Shown: positions 30,106-38,194 of the stretch, piece by piece
Layout: each line of letters begins with the position of its first letter
Position numbering within the stretch: the first letter of the stretch is position 1
Origin: Caldithrix sp.
GTDB lineage: Bacteria > KSB1 > UBA2214 > DYKH01
DNA length: 49,151 nt
Direction: 5' to 3'
Assembly: GCA_020722685.1 (NCBI GenBank)
Contig: DYKH01000026.1
Location: 1-49,151 of the forward strand
Made by a program: the position numbers and the translations under genes
The notes under the pieces: generated by a model
Told to the model about the DNA's origin: nothing
The model's database searches: none
The model's input: only the letters and a program-made list of their open reading frames with translations

Positions 30106-30347
30106 TATTCAAATCCTTGACGCACAATGTCGCCGTGGTCATCGTGGGCGGGCTGTACCGGCATGACGCGAAATACATTGCGCTGGGATGTTCGCCCAAA
30201 ATCGATCAGGTCTTGCACTTTCAATTTGTAAACCAGCCCGCGCCGATGTACTTCAATCTCGTGGCCTTCGGGTAGGTACAAAAAAAGAAAGTGCCCGCCT
30301 TCGGACTTGACCTCTATGCTCTTGGTTGCGCTTTTTATGTCTGTCAT
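30105..30347 (-). CDS. Small unknown late protein (80 aa)
   Basis: The ATG at 30347 overlaps the TGA of the upstream head gene (ATGA); an in-frame ATG at 30392 lies inside that gene. The sequence (IEVKSEGGHFLFLYLPEGHE) is beta-rich, with a central IEVHRRGLVYKLKVQDLIDF and a DHGDIVRQGFE end. A possible head or capsid accessory protein by position. Confidence 0.6.
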   Translation of the reverse strand: MTDIKSATKSIEVKSEGGHFLFLYLPEGHEIEVHRRGLVYKLKVQDLIDFGRTSQRNVFRVMPVQPAHDDHGDIVRQGFE

Positions 30348-31168
30348 ATCCTTTTCCTTGTGACTAGCTGACAAAGGCAATTCCCGGCGCAAGTGGCGAG
30401 TCCAATTTTTACAACCTTATCAATCCTCACCCATCCAAGCGCGGCGAGTTCAATACAGCCTGGACGATTGGCGGAGTCGTGGCAATGGTTTTCATTCTCA
30501 CCTAAAATGCGCTTTGCTTCATCGTGACCTTTACACATGCCGGCTTCGAGTTTGGCATTCTGATACGCGCCGTTGGCAGATCGGGCGAGATTGCCAACGG
30601 CAGTCCGAATCCTGCCGTCAAAGGGGATGGCTCCCTTTTCAATCGCGCCTTTCAGTTGGTCAAGCCTATCGAATAGCAGGATCAGCCAAAGGTAGAATGC
30701 GGCGCGGGCTTTGTCATCTTCAAAGAGCATCCCGCCCAGGGTGACAACCCACACAGAGCGGTACAAGGCTTTCATCATTGATCGGAGTCGTTGATACCAG
30801 ATCACAAACAGGATAGCGCCCGCCATCATCTGTTGGGTATCCTGCCTCATCCTGTTTTGCGCCTCCCTCGATGTCTTGAAAATCGCGGCTCTTATCTCCC
30901 GTTCGGATACCGCCTTGCCTGTTGCGGCGCGTCGGTACTTTCCTGTACGGGCGTCAAAGGTAAAGTCCTTTTCGCCTTTCCGCAGGGGTCGGGGCGCGGA
31001 GTCAGGTTTGCGGGCGTCGAGCAGTCCAGGCAAGCCCGACGACAGATTCCACAATTCGCGGGCGAGTTCGTCATCCGCTACGGAATGAGTCGTCAGAAAT
31101 TGACGGGTCTCAGGCTCGGATGCCGTCGGGAAACGCTGTAAGATAGATTTGTGGATTATGTTTTCCAT
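30344..31168 (-). CDS. Head morphogenesis / minor capsid protein (274 aa)
   Basis: It follows the portal gene as minor capsid proteins usually do. The C-terminal NENHCHDSANRPGCIELAAL together with LATCAGNCLCQL resembles the His/Cys end of Mu F-like and SPP1 gp7-like head proteins, where metal-binding cysteines close the domain. The middle is helical (REIRAAIFKTSREAQNRMRQ) with a hydrophobic stretch (MMAGAILFVIWYQRLR) that could contact membrane or the capsid interior. Confidence 0.65.
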   Translation of the reverse strand: MENIIHKSILQRFPTASEPETRQFLTTHSVADDELARELWNLSSGLPGLLDARKPDSAPRPLRKGEKDFTFDARTGKYRRAATGKAVSEREIRAAIFKTSREAQNRMRQDTQQMMAGAILFVIWYQRLRSMMKALYRSVWVVTLGGMLFEDDKARAAFYLWLILLFDRLDQLKGAIEKGAIPFDGRIRTAVGNLARSANGAYQNAKLEAGMCKGHDEAKRILGENENHCHDSANRPGCIELAALGWVRIDKVVKIGLATCAGNCLCQLVTRKRI

Positions 31169-31170
31169 TG

Positions 31171-31758
31171 CTAAGATTCCGTAAAAGTCTTATTGAATTC
31201 ACGCCAAAGTTTACGCGCAGATACTTTCTTTTTGGATACGCCAGAAAAAACAGAAAAACGACCATCAAGGCGTATGGGATTCACAAAAAAACGGCAATTG
31301 CTGTTGCCGTGAATATGGACGAACGCATGAGGAATAATATAGAATTTCCAGACGCGCTTCCCGCTTGACACTGCTCTTTGCCAAATAAAAATAGGCACAT
31401 CGGTCAATGGCGGAGTCTGCGAAACTAAAGACAGCAGATCGTCGTCACAAGCCGCAATGTCAAAGAAAAAAGGCTTATTCGTTCTTTCTACGTCTGTCTC
31501 TAATACCCTAGAGCCGTCAGGCGGGAAAACAACCTTCACCGAGTCTGTTGATTCGCTATGTATTGAGACAGCATCAACATTGGTGAATGAATAGTATTCT
31601 CTGCCGGCTTTTATTTCAAACACCCTGCTTTCTTTTTGTTTTTGCTTTTTGCTTTTCAGATAAACCAGGTAAGTAAAAAAACCTACGGCAAGCATAACGG
31701 AGCAAACAACAGCCCCTACAACAATATTAACAAAAAAATCAGGCAAAAACTTGAGCAT
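31171..31758 (-). CDS. Membrane-anchored protein of unknown function (195 aa)
   Basis: An N-terminal transmembrane segment (residues about 8-33, FVNIVVGAVVCSVMLAVGFF) is followed by a basic linker (KSKKQKQKESR) and a soluble beta-rich domain (VKVVFPPDGSRVLETDVERT). Placement of an anchored protein between portal and head genes is unusual. It could be an exclusion or immunity protein inserted into the late operon. Codon and composition bias look somewhat more AT-rich than the neighbours. Confidence 0.55.
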   Translation of the reverse strand: MLKFLPDFFVNIVVGAVVCSVMLAVGFFTYLVYLKSKKQKQKESRVFEIKAGREYYSFTNVDAVSIHSESTDSVKVVFPPDGSRVLETDVERTNKPFFFDIAACDDDLLSLVSQTPPLTDVPIFIWQRAVSSGKRVWKFYIIPHAFVHIHGNSNCRFFVNPIRLDGRFSVFSGVSKKKVSARKLWREFNKTFTES

Positions 31759-31776
31759 TGTCTTGTTCCTTCCGCG

Positions 31777-33315
31777 TCAACCTATCGGTTCTTCGTCCTT
31801 ATCCGTCAACCCCTGTGCGAGTTCGCCCTCAGAGCCCTCGTCAATCACGTCCTCGCCTTCTTCCTTCTCAATCGGCTCCTCCGCTTCGGGCATGACATAG
31901 CCGTCAAGAGTCTCGGCAACCATGTCCTCGATCCTGACCGCCTGCTCGATGTTACCACCAGTCAATTTTTCGAGGAATTCAACCTTTGCGGTGCCAAGTT
32001 CAATCTTCTCCAACGGGGTCATCTGGTGAAGTGAGTTCCATTCAACCTGAAACTTTCCAGACGAAGGCGGGGGAATAATCCCGTACAGGTAAAAATGTTT
32101 CACCGCGTCTCTCACCCACGGCGCACAGACCTTCTTCTGCCGCGCCGCTGTTGCGTTATTCATGTTCAGGATGTCTTGCGACGAAGCCAGCTCGCCGCGC
32201 TCCGATCCCGTCAGGATGCGTTGCGGGATACGGTTTTGACCGGCGATGTCCTCAATGATGAGGTCATGCTGCGCCCTGCCGTCCACGATGGACGACTCCA
32301 GCTTTTGAACGTCCATGTTATTCAGTTGGATGACCTGCCGCATTTGGTGTTCAAGCGCATCCATTTTGTCTTGCAACTTCTCGTATTCAGGCGTTCCCGG
32401 CGCTGGGGTATTGAATCCCTCACGCGCCATCAGCACAAGCGTTCTGCGGATGTGCTGCCAAAAAGCCTCAGACGATGAAGCGGAAACCTTTTCCAAGTCC
32501 ATCAGGGAATTGTAGGACTTTTGCAGTCCAGGTATCCCGTACACGCTGGACCTTTCCCGTCCCTGCTTAAAATGGATTACCCGCGTCCAATGGACGGGGA
32601 TTGACGCGCCGCCATCCTCGAAGGTACAGCGGTACAGGTTCGGGAGTCCGTAGCGCGGGTCGGTTACTTTGTTGACGGGATCGGAGAGCGTGACTTGCCC
32701 CTCATCCAGCACCCTGATAAGGGACGCGGTTTTCGTGCCACCCAAGTCCAGCGGCTTTGAGTAATCGTCATCCCCTTGTACGCAGATGACCATGATGGCA
32801 AATCGCCCAATCCCCAGCGCAACGTCCAGTTCGTGAAACTTGCTTTGCAGGTCGAGGCGCTCAACCAGTTCGAGCCACGCCTTGAGGAATGGCGTGTCAT
32901 CCTGCCAGTCGTCGGCGGTCTTGCCGTCATGCAGGACAAGGAATTCCCGCCAGCACTCATCCGCTTTGATGTCCACCACGGCGGCGGCGATTCCGTTGCG
33001 CTCGTACATATTCAGGTAGTCATCGAAAAATAGTTCTTTCTTCCAGCCGACCACCTCATACAGATCACGCTTACCGTTGAAGGACTGCCCTAACATGGAC
33101 TGCATGGATTGTCTCGAAATGATTGACGCCATGTTAAGCACATTCACCAGTTCGCCCTTTGTTTGGCGCTTGACGACCTTCGAGTCAACGTCAAGACCTG
33201 CCGAATAAAGCAGGTTTGAAACGGTATTGATCGCCTGTTGCTTTGTGATATTTCTTGTTGTCAGGGGCTTCGGTGCGGGGGTTATTCTGGAAGCGGCGGG
33301 TATCTTTGTTTTCAT
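31777..33315 (-). CDS. Portal protein, DUF1073-like (512 aa)
   Basis: The gene order terminase, portal, head protein and the sequence both support this. YEVVGWKKELFFDDYLNMYE, then LDLQSKFHELDVALGIGRFA, SDPVNKVTDPRYGLPNLYRC, IPVHWTRVIHFKQGRERSSV and YGIPGLQKSYNSLMDLEKVS are like the DUF1073 portal family. An acidic, disordered C-terminus (EEPIEKEEGEDVIDEGSEGE) is typical of portals that face packaged DNA or scaffold. It overlaps a small upstream gene by four bases. Confidence 0.82.
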   Translation of the reverse strand: MKTKIPAASRITPAPKPLTTRNITKQQAINTVSNLLYSAGLDVDSKVVKRQTKGELVNVLNMASIISRQSMQSMLGQSFNGKRDLYEVVGWKKELFFDDYLNMYERNGIAAAVVDIKADECWREFLVLHDGKTADDWQDDTPFLKAWLELVERLDLQSKFHELDVALGIGRFAIMVICVQGDDDYSKPLDLGGTKTASLIRVLDEGQVTLSDPVNKVTDPRYGLPNLYRCTFEDGGASIPVHWTRVIHFKQGRERSSVYGIPGLQKSYNSLMDLEKVSASSSEAFWQHIRRTLVLMAREGFNTPAPGTPEYEKLQDKMDALEHQMRQVIQLNNMDVQKLESSIVDGRAQHDLIIEDIAGQNRIPQRILTGSERGELASSQDILNMNNATAARQKKVCAPWVRDAVKHFYLYGIIPPPSSGKFQVEWNSLHQMTPLEKIELGTAKVEFLEKLTGGNIEQAVRIEDMVAETLDGYVMPEAEEPIEKEEGEDVIDEGSEGELAQGLTDKDEEPIG

Positions 33316-33503
33316 AGGGACTCCGTGCTTGTTAGTTTTACTGATATTTGAAAAACATACTTGCCTCTTTTGTCCAGTTCCACCAGGTTCGGAGATAACT
33401 CAATGAGCGGCTTGAAAAACGTAATTTTGCCGCATTCGATTTTGTAATCCAGCAAGTGGACAAGAATTCCATTTACGCGCACTTCAAGCTGTTTTTCTTC
33501 CAT
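33312..33503 (-). CDS. Small unknown protein between terminase and portal (63 aa)
   Basis: A small beta-rich protein (VRVNGILVHLLDYKIECGKI), possibly a single sheet domain. GAAATGGA precedes the ATG at 33503. Its stop overlaps the portal start (ATGA). No family recognised. Confidence 0.6.
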   Translation of the reverse strand: MEEKQLEVRVNGILVHLLDYKIECGKITFFKPLIELSPNLVELDKRGKYVFQISVKLTSTESL

Positions 33504-33524
33504 TTCGATTTATTATACAATAAA

Positions 33525-35132
33525 TTACCACGCCAGGGGCGCATCCGGCGCGAATGACAAAATCAAAGACTCCGCCTTGTCAGGACTGCGCCCAAGCGAT
33601 TCCTTCATGGAGTCCTTGCTGGTTATGATTACCTTGCCATTATAAACCCAATATGACGGCGCAAGCAGTTCTTCTATCAACTCGTCGTCGGGCGGCAGCA
33701 TCGCGCCGGGGTCGTCTTTCAGCCATATCATTGTGCTGTACCATATCTGGTCGCGCAACTGGCGAAATACGCCTAGTTCGGTTTCGTAGGTTGGCGACGA
33801 AGCAACCATGACCTTTTCTGCATATTGAACGCCGAGCCTCTGCATTCGCGGCGCAACGCCCGCGCCGACACCCGTTCCGTCAACCTTTATTTTGATGGAA
33901 TGAAGTGGCTGCCCCAGCGACTTTGCAATCTCTACGGTTTTGATTGCGGTTTGGTCGGGGTCGATCCCGCCCCACGTTCGCAGACGCGCAACCCATCCGC
34001 CCCAGCGTTGGCACATCGAATTTTTATCCCGCCCCCCGTCGGCTACGTCCAGCCCAATGATAGGACGGACGCCAGCGGGAGGCACTTCGCCAAACCGCGC
34101 CACATAGGTATGCCAGCGCGAGACAGCGGCGTCCACCCATGCGCGGCTGATAAGTTGCGTTTCAGATTGAGGCGGATAAATGCCGAGGACTTTGTAAAAG
34201 AATTCAGGATATTCCCGCTTCACCCTGCGCCAGCCGGCGGGAAGCGGTTGAGTCATATTCCCGCCCTTGTCCAGCACGGTAGCGCCGACAAGAAAATCAG
34301 GCAGTTCAAAGCATTCGATATCGGGGCGTTCGCTGGGCAGGAGCGGGTCGGTCATTTTGTTGATACGCTCAACGGTCTTTGCCCTCGACACCGCGCCTGG
34401 GATCACATCGACTCCCTGAATTACGTTCGGATGGTCAAAGGCTGAAAGGTAAATGACATTCCCTTCCTTGCGCTTCACCATTTGCGCCACAGTCCCCGCT
34501 TCATACCTCGGATTGAACATGATAAGCAAGCGTCCCATTCCGCCCGACAGACAAGAGTCAATCCCTTTGTAGACCTCGCTTGGCACGGCGTCACCTTCAT
34601 CCACGATAAAGAGCAGGTGCGGCGCGTGCTTGCCGCTGAATTTACTTTCCCGCTCCGCCGGCGATCCCGTACTGGGCACGGCGACTCCAGTGATAAAAGA
34701 CAGGGAATGCCGCCTGATATTCATGTCATTGTAGACTCTGTCCGACGCGAATACATCAGGCTTTCCGCGCACCACTGCGCCGATCTCGCCCCATAGGATG
34801 TTTTGAAGGTTGGTAATGGGAGGCGCGGCAGTAGTGTAGACTTGGGCGTCCTCAAATGTTTTATAGAACCACACGGCGATGCGTGCAGCCGCATGAGACT
34901 TGCCCGTCCCATTCGCGGATACTGCAATTGTGACCTGATTGTCCCTGACTGATTCGATAACCTTCTTGATCGGGTCCGTGATGACAAGGACGCCGAGTTT
35001 GTGCTGGATGAATGCAACGGGGTCAACCGCGTACTCTGACTCGGAAGCCTTCCCGTCCACGCTCCGCTGTTTGAGTTTCTTGAGTTTCAGGGCTTCCGCT
35101 ACGATTTGCGCCCGCGTTTTGGTCGGCTTCAT
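33525..35132 (-). CDS. terL: Terminase large subunit (535 aa)
   Basis: The ATPase domain has Walker A SANGTGKS at residues 72-79 and Walker B LLFIVDEGD at 172-180. The coupling region is LLIMFNPRYEAG near 201-212. The C-terminal nuclease domain starts with the acidic strand IIGLDVADGGRDKNS (Asp361, Asp364), and further acidic positions follow (KVDGTGVGAG near 435). This is the DNA packaging motor. It overlaps the small terminase gene by four bases. Confidence 0.9.
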   Translation of the reverse strand: MKPTKTRAQIVAEALKLKKLKQRSVDGKASESEYAVDPVAFIQHKLGVLVITDPIKKVIESVRDNQVTIAVSANGTGKSHAAARIAVWFYKTFEDAQVYTTAAPPITNLQNILWGEIGAVVRGKPDVFASDRVYNDMNIRRHSLSFITGVAVPSTGSPAERESKFSGKHAPHLLFIVDEGDAVPSEVYKGIDSCLSGGMGRLLIMFNPRYEAGTVAQMVKRKEGNVIYLSAFDHPNVIQGVDVIPGAVSRAKTVERINKMTDPLLPSERPDIECFELPDFLVGATVLDKGGNMTQPLPAGWRRVKREYPEFFYKVLGIYPPQSETQLISRAWVDAAVSRWHTYVARFGEVPPAGVRPIIGLDVADGGRDKNSMCQRWGGWVARLRTWGGIDPDQTAIKTVEIAKSLGQPLHSIKIKVDGTGVGAGVAPRMQRLGVQYAEKVMVASSPTYETELGVFRQLRDQIWYSTMIWLKDDPGAMLPPDDELIEELLAPSYWVYNGKVIITSKDSMKESLGRSPDKAESLILSFAPDAPLAW

Positions 35133-35689
35133 TTTTCCGTTTCATTTTCGCCTTTGGGCGCGGCTTGCTGTTCTTTTTGGTATTGTTTCCAGTCACGAAC
35201 TACAAGCACAGACGACTCGCCTGCGATGATGCGGTCAAGGAATTCGATGTCCATGTCTGCGGGGATTTCTACTTCCTCGTTTGTGTCGATTTCCTGATAG
35301 TCCATGTGGAAACGCACCCGCTGCATCTTGTACGCCCACTGCGGGTCGCCCTTCGCGGCTCTGTCCAAGACCTGCTGATAATTGATTCCCGCTTCCGCTT
35401 TGGCTTCGTCTACTGACTTCAAAAAAGTTAAATAGGGTTCATACTTCGGATTCTGCTTCTCGCCCGACTCACGCCTGGCTCTTTCCCGCCTTGCCTCCCT
35501 CATCCAGTGCATTGCAACTTCGGGGCTGATGCCGGCATACAGGGACGCCAGTTCATAGCCCGCGCCGATTGCTATGGCGTCGGTGAATTTTGTCGTGGTT
35601 TCCTTGGTTAGTTTGGTGGGGCGTCCGTGGGCGAGTTTGCCTTTGGGCTTTGGCTTCTGGTTGGGTTTCTTTTCTTTTGGGGTTGTCAT
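35129..35689 (-). CDS. terS: Terminase small subunit (186 aa)
   Basis: A basic N-terminus (KEKKPNQKPKPKGKLAHGRP) is followed by a helix-turn-helix-like segment (TKLTKETTTKFTDAIAIGAG, LASLYAGISPEVAMHWMREA) typical of terminase small subunits that recognise pac or cos DNA. A middle coiled region is followed by an acidic end (IDTNEEVEIPADMDIEFLDR). It is located immediately upstream of terL with an overlapping stop/start. Confidence 0.8.
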   Translation of the reverse strand: MTTPKEKKPNQKPKPKGKLAHGRPTKLTKETTTKFTDAIAIGAGYELASLYAGISPEVAMHWMREARRERARRESGEKQNPKYEPYLTFLKSVDEAKAEAGINYQQVLDRAAKGDPQWAYKMQRVRFHMDYQEIDTNEEVEIPADMDIEFLDRIIAGESSVLVVRDWKQYQKEQQAAPKGENETEK

Positions 35690-35775
35690 ACGTTTTCACT
35701 TCCTTACGTTTGGAAAACAGGCAAGCATGGGCAATCCAACGCCTGCCAGTTTCTTCTTACTTGCCGCTCTTCGCG

Positions 35776-35874
35776 CTACTTCTTCTCGTGGCTGCGGTTT
35801 CGGTTTACGGCATTCTTCGCCTTTGCGGATTGACGCTTGGAACGGCGAATCACTTTCTTTCTACGCGGATTCAT
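35776..35874 (-). CDS. Very small basic protein (32 aa)
   Basis: MNPRRKKVIRRSKRQSAKAK is the start of a 32-residue protein with about half Arg/Lys. The ATG overlaps the TGA of the upstream gene (ATGA) and is preceded by AGGAGGTGAT, the best Shine-Dalgarno sequence in the window. This argues that it is expressed despite its size. Possible DNA- or RNA-binding peptide, or packaged basic protein. Confidence 0.6.
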   Translation of the reverse strand: MNPRRKKVIRRSKRQSAKAKNAVNRNRSHEKK

Positions 35875-36335
35875 ACAATCACCTCCTTTCTATATTTCTT
35901 CGGATTACCGCGCATTTTGATCGGCTCCAATTCAATCTCATTGACCTTGACGCCTATTCTGCGCGAAAATTCCAAACCATTGATAAACCTCTCGCCCAAA
36001 TCCTCGAATTTCCCGTTACGCAAGAATTCATCCTTTTGGTCGTGGCTCTGAAAAACAACGCAAATATAAAAGTCCGGGTCGCCGCTTACCCTGAAATGAT
36101 CTTCATAGGCTTTGCGGTTACGGGCGATTTCCTGCGCCACAGCAGAGACTTCCTGGTCTGCGGATTCCTGTATGTCATTTTGGTTGGTCTCAACGCCATC
36201 AAGCGGGTTGTCTGTGAAGTCAAGGAATGTATCAAAGTCCGGGTCTGTCGGCTTGTGCCGGCGCAACTTCGCACCACGCCCACCAATGACCACCGCTCCA
36301 GATCTTTTAAGTTTTACTTTTTCTCTTTCCATCAT
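35871..36335 (-). CDS. Unknown protein upstream of terminase (154 aa)
   Basis: A charged N-terminus (EREKVKLKRSGAVVIGGRGA) leads to an acidic linker and a small folded part (DFYICVVFQSHDQKDEFLRN, LGERFINGLEFSRRIGVKVN). The FxxxxDKDEFL pattern is reminiscent of small DNA-transaction proteins, including those that pair with PP-loop or ParB-like proteins, but I cannot assign it. It overlaps the PP-loop gene by four bases, so the two are coupled. Confidence 0.6.
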   Translation of the reverse strand: MMEREKVKLKRSGAVVIGGRGAKLRRHKPTDPDFDTFLDFTDNPLDGVETNQNDIQESADQEVSAVAQEIARNRKAYEDHFRVSGDPDFYICVVFQSHDQKDEFLRNGKFEDLGERFINGLEFSRRIGVKVNEIELEPIKMRGNPKKYRKEVIV

Positions 36336-37138
36336 TTCACCTGCTCATATCTGAATAATTCCGCCTCAAGCAGCGGGAACCATTCCAAAACTTTTTTGTA
36401 ATCCTGCGGGGATTTATCGCGCAAAAGTACGATGTCTCTGTAAAAGAACCCATCCCCTGTACTGCCGTAAATCTGGTATGACCTTGAAAGTTTGCAGTTA
36501 TACCGTTCTATAATGCCGAGCGTTTGCGCCAAGTTCCAATCCCAGATTGCAAAATAATAATGGCGCTTTTTCAGTCCGAGAGTCCCCTTCAATTCGATGA
36601 ATGACCAACGCCCCAGGCTGTCCGCCGCACGGTATCCAATGGCTGAAAAGTAATTGGCTGGCAGGCGGTTATCTTCCGCCAAGATGTTTTCTACGTCATT
36701 CCAATCGAAGTGCCATAAATCCATCGCGCTGACGCGCACGGCGGCATCGGGAGCCATGTACTCGCCATTGATAAGCATTTGGTAAAAGAACGGATGCGGC
36801 AGCCTGTATATCTTGGTCTTGAAAAACTTTTCGTAATACTCAAGCATTTCATCATCGAAACTCATGTTGGGAACGGTGTACAAAAAATATGGGATTATCT
36901 CAACCTTGCGCTCCCGCAGGTATAGCCACATCGCCAGACTGTCCTTACCGCTTATTCCTAAAAGAACCTTATTGCCCGATATGCCGCGCACCACATCCAC
37001 CAGATCGGTAGACGAGATGAGTCGCCCATCGGGATAAAACGACGGATTGCCGGCAATGCCGTTGCGTTTGCTTTTATGATGGCGGGCTTGGATTGCTGGC
37101 GTTGTGGCTGGCGTCTTTGGGGAACTGAGTCGCGTCAT
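36332..37138 (-). CDS. PP-loop ATP pyrophosphatase / PAPS-reductase-like protein (268 aa)
   Basis: The PP-loop is at residues 61-70, GISGKDSLAM, after the strand NKVLL. It is followed by helices and EIIPYFLYTVPNM as in phosphoadenosine-phosphosulfate reductase-like proteins. No C-terminal ECGLH-type cysteine is seen, so true sulfonucleotide reduction is unlikely; phage members are thought to modify nucleotides or DNA. A TATAAT (minus strand, 37150-37145) ends six bases before the ATG at 37138, so the message may be leaderless. An upstream in-frame ATG at 37321 would read across the divergent promoter. Confidence 0.7.
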   Translation of the reverse strand: MTRLSSPKTPATTPAIQARHHKSKRNGIAGNPSFYPDGRLISSTDLVDVVRGISGNKVLLGISGKDSLAMWLYLRERKVEIIPYFLYTVPNMSFDDEMLEYYEKFFKTKIYRLPHPFFYQMLINGEYMAPDAAVRVSAMDLWHFDWNDVENILAEDNRLPANYFSAIGYRAADSLGRWSFIELKGTLGLKKRHYYFAIWDWNLAQTLGIIERYNCKLSRSYQIYGSTGDGFFYRDIVLLRDKSPQDYKKVLEWFPLLEAELFRYEQVK

Positions 37139-37207
37139 ACCTGCATTATAGTACAGTTTGGCGGGCTGGGGCAGGAAACGGCGGGAATCAGCGGCATAAA
37201 GAAGATA

Positions 37208-37262
37208 GTACTTTTGGGGGATGCGTAAGGGTTGACAGTTATATAACCGTGTGATAAGATAG
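37208..37262 (+). repeat. 55-bp direct repeat, copy 1, containing a strong promoter
   Basis: Identical to 38113-38167. It contains TTGACA (37232-37237), a 17-base spacer and TAAGAT (37255-37260). The perfect palindrome GTTATATAAC occupies 37238-37247 in the spacer, a likely operator. This copy drives the 37314 gene and faces away from the minus-strand late block. Confidence 0.85.
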
Positions 37263-37313
37263 GGGTATAAGTTGATAGGCGCTATCAACAACAAAATCAA
37301 AAAGGAGTTTGAA

Positions 37314-37652
37314 ATGAACAAAACAACTGGTTACGAGTATTACGAAGACAATGGCGGCGGACTGCACTTGTTTGTGCTTGAGAATGGCAAGGTCGTTGAC
37401 GGCATCACCAATCTTGAGTTTGCAGGCAAAGGCGAATGGAACGATGTCAAAGACGACCTGAACGAAAACGCGGTATCCGCTGTCCGCACCTGGGAAGGTC
37501 ACATGAAAGATAATGACATTGACGCGGCAGAGATGTACGCCGAAGTGCAAGCAAGCCAATACGGTTACGACTTGGTTTGCGATAACGGAAAATTGAACGT
37601 TGATCGCATGGGCGCGGCGGCTCATATCTACTTCGGGGTAGAGAGTGATTAG
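37314..37652 (+). CDS. Small unknown early protein (112 aa)
   Basis: AAAGGAG precedes the ATG at 37314. The product begins MNKTTGYEYYEDNGGGLHLF and has a beta hairpin followed by helical and acidic segments (WNDVKDDLNENAVSAVRTWE). Antirestriction- or single-strand-binding-like small early proteins look similar, but I see no defining motif. It is the first gene after a strong promoter with an operator, so it is probably expressed early. Confidence 0.65.
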   Translation: MNKTTGYEYYEDNGGGLHLFVLENGKVVDGITNLEFAGKGEWNDVKDDLNENAVSAVRTWEGHMKDNDIDAAEMYAEVQASQYGYDLVCDNGKLNVDRMGAAAHIYFGVESD

Positions 37653-38133
37653 CAAAAATAAGGGGAGCCGAAAGGCTCCCCGCACCCATCAGGCACACTG
37701 GCACGACAACACCATCAAAGCACTGTCCATTAAGCAACCATGGGCGGGCTTGATAATCGCAGGCGTCAAAACCGTGGAGAATCGCTCCTGGATGACCTAC
37801 CACTCCGGGCGGCTGGCTATTGTGTCAAGCACAAAACCCGACGCGCAAGCGATGAGAGACATGGAGTCGCAGCTTGGCAAACTGCCAGCGGCGTGCTATA
37901 CAAACGGCTCCATCCTGGGGACCGTGGACATGACCGGGGCAATCTGGGAGGCGGATGACGGCGAGACCGAGTCAGACGTACCAGACCGAGTCACAGACTC
38001 AGTCTTGGAATGGTGGGATACCGACTCAATCGGCTGGATATTGGAGCGACCAAAGCGACTCAGCTCACCCATCCCGCATAAAGGCAGACTCGGACTCTAC
38101 TCGATTCCTCTGGTACTTTTGGGGGATGCGTAA
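37645..38133 (+). CDS. ASCH-domain protein (162 aa)
   Basis: The ASCH fold is indicated by IKALSIKQPWAGLIIAGVKT and VENRSWMTYHSGRLAIVSST, with GTVDMTGAIWEADDG and a final HKGRLGLYSIPLVLLGDA. ASCH proteins bind RNA or modified nucleosides; some deaminate or hydrolyse modified cytidine. A GTG at 37645 is the likely start, overlapping the previous stop. Its first codons encode KGSRKAPR through the GGGGAGCC hairpin. Its last codons lie in the second copy of the 55-bp promoter repeat. Confidence 0.75.
   Translation: MISKNKGSRKAPRTHQAHWHDNTIKALSIKQPWAGLIIAGVKTVENRSWMTYHSGRLAIVSSTKPDAQAMRDMESQLGKLPAACYTNGSILGTVDMTGAIWEADDGETESDVPDRVTDSVLEWWDTDSIGWILERPKRLSSPIPHKGRLGLYSIPLVLLGDA
37662..37681. other. 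Second copy of the hairpin GGGGAGCC-GAAA-GGCTCCCC
   Basis: Same 20-base hairpin as at 19853-19872, again just after the start of a gene, and translated to the same KGSRKAPR. Confidence 0.6.
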
Positions 38134-38167
38134 GGGTTGACAGTTATATAACCGTGTGATAAGATAG
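38113..38167 (+). repeat. 55-bp direct repeat, copy 2, containing the same promoter
   Basis: Identical to 37208-37262 over 55 bases. TTGACA is at 38137-38142, TAAGAT at 38160-38165, and palindrome GTTATATAAC at 38143-38152. It provides the stop codon region of the ASCH gene and the promoter of the next gene. The repeat pair brackets an 850-bp module. Confidence 0.85.
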
Positions 38168-38194
38168 AAGATAGTGACTATTAGGATAATCCTT

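Noticed and set aside
33825..34445. Plus-strand open frame of 206 codons opposite terL
   Set aside because: Antisense to conserved terminase motifs.
37239..37685. Minus-strand open frame of 148 codons at 37.2-37.7 kb
   Set aside because: It overlaps the 37314 gene and its strong promoter in antisense; the sequence is not protein-like.
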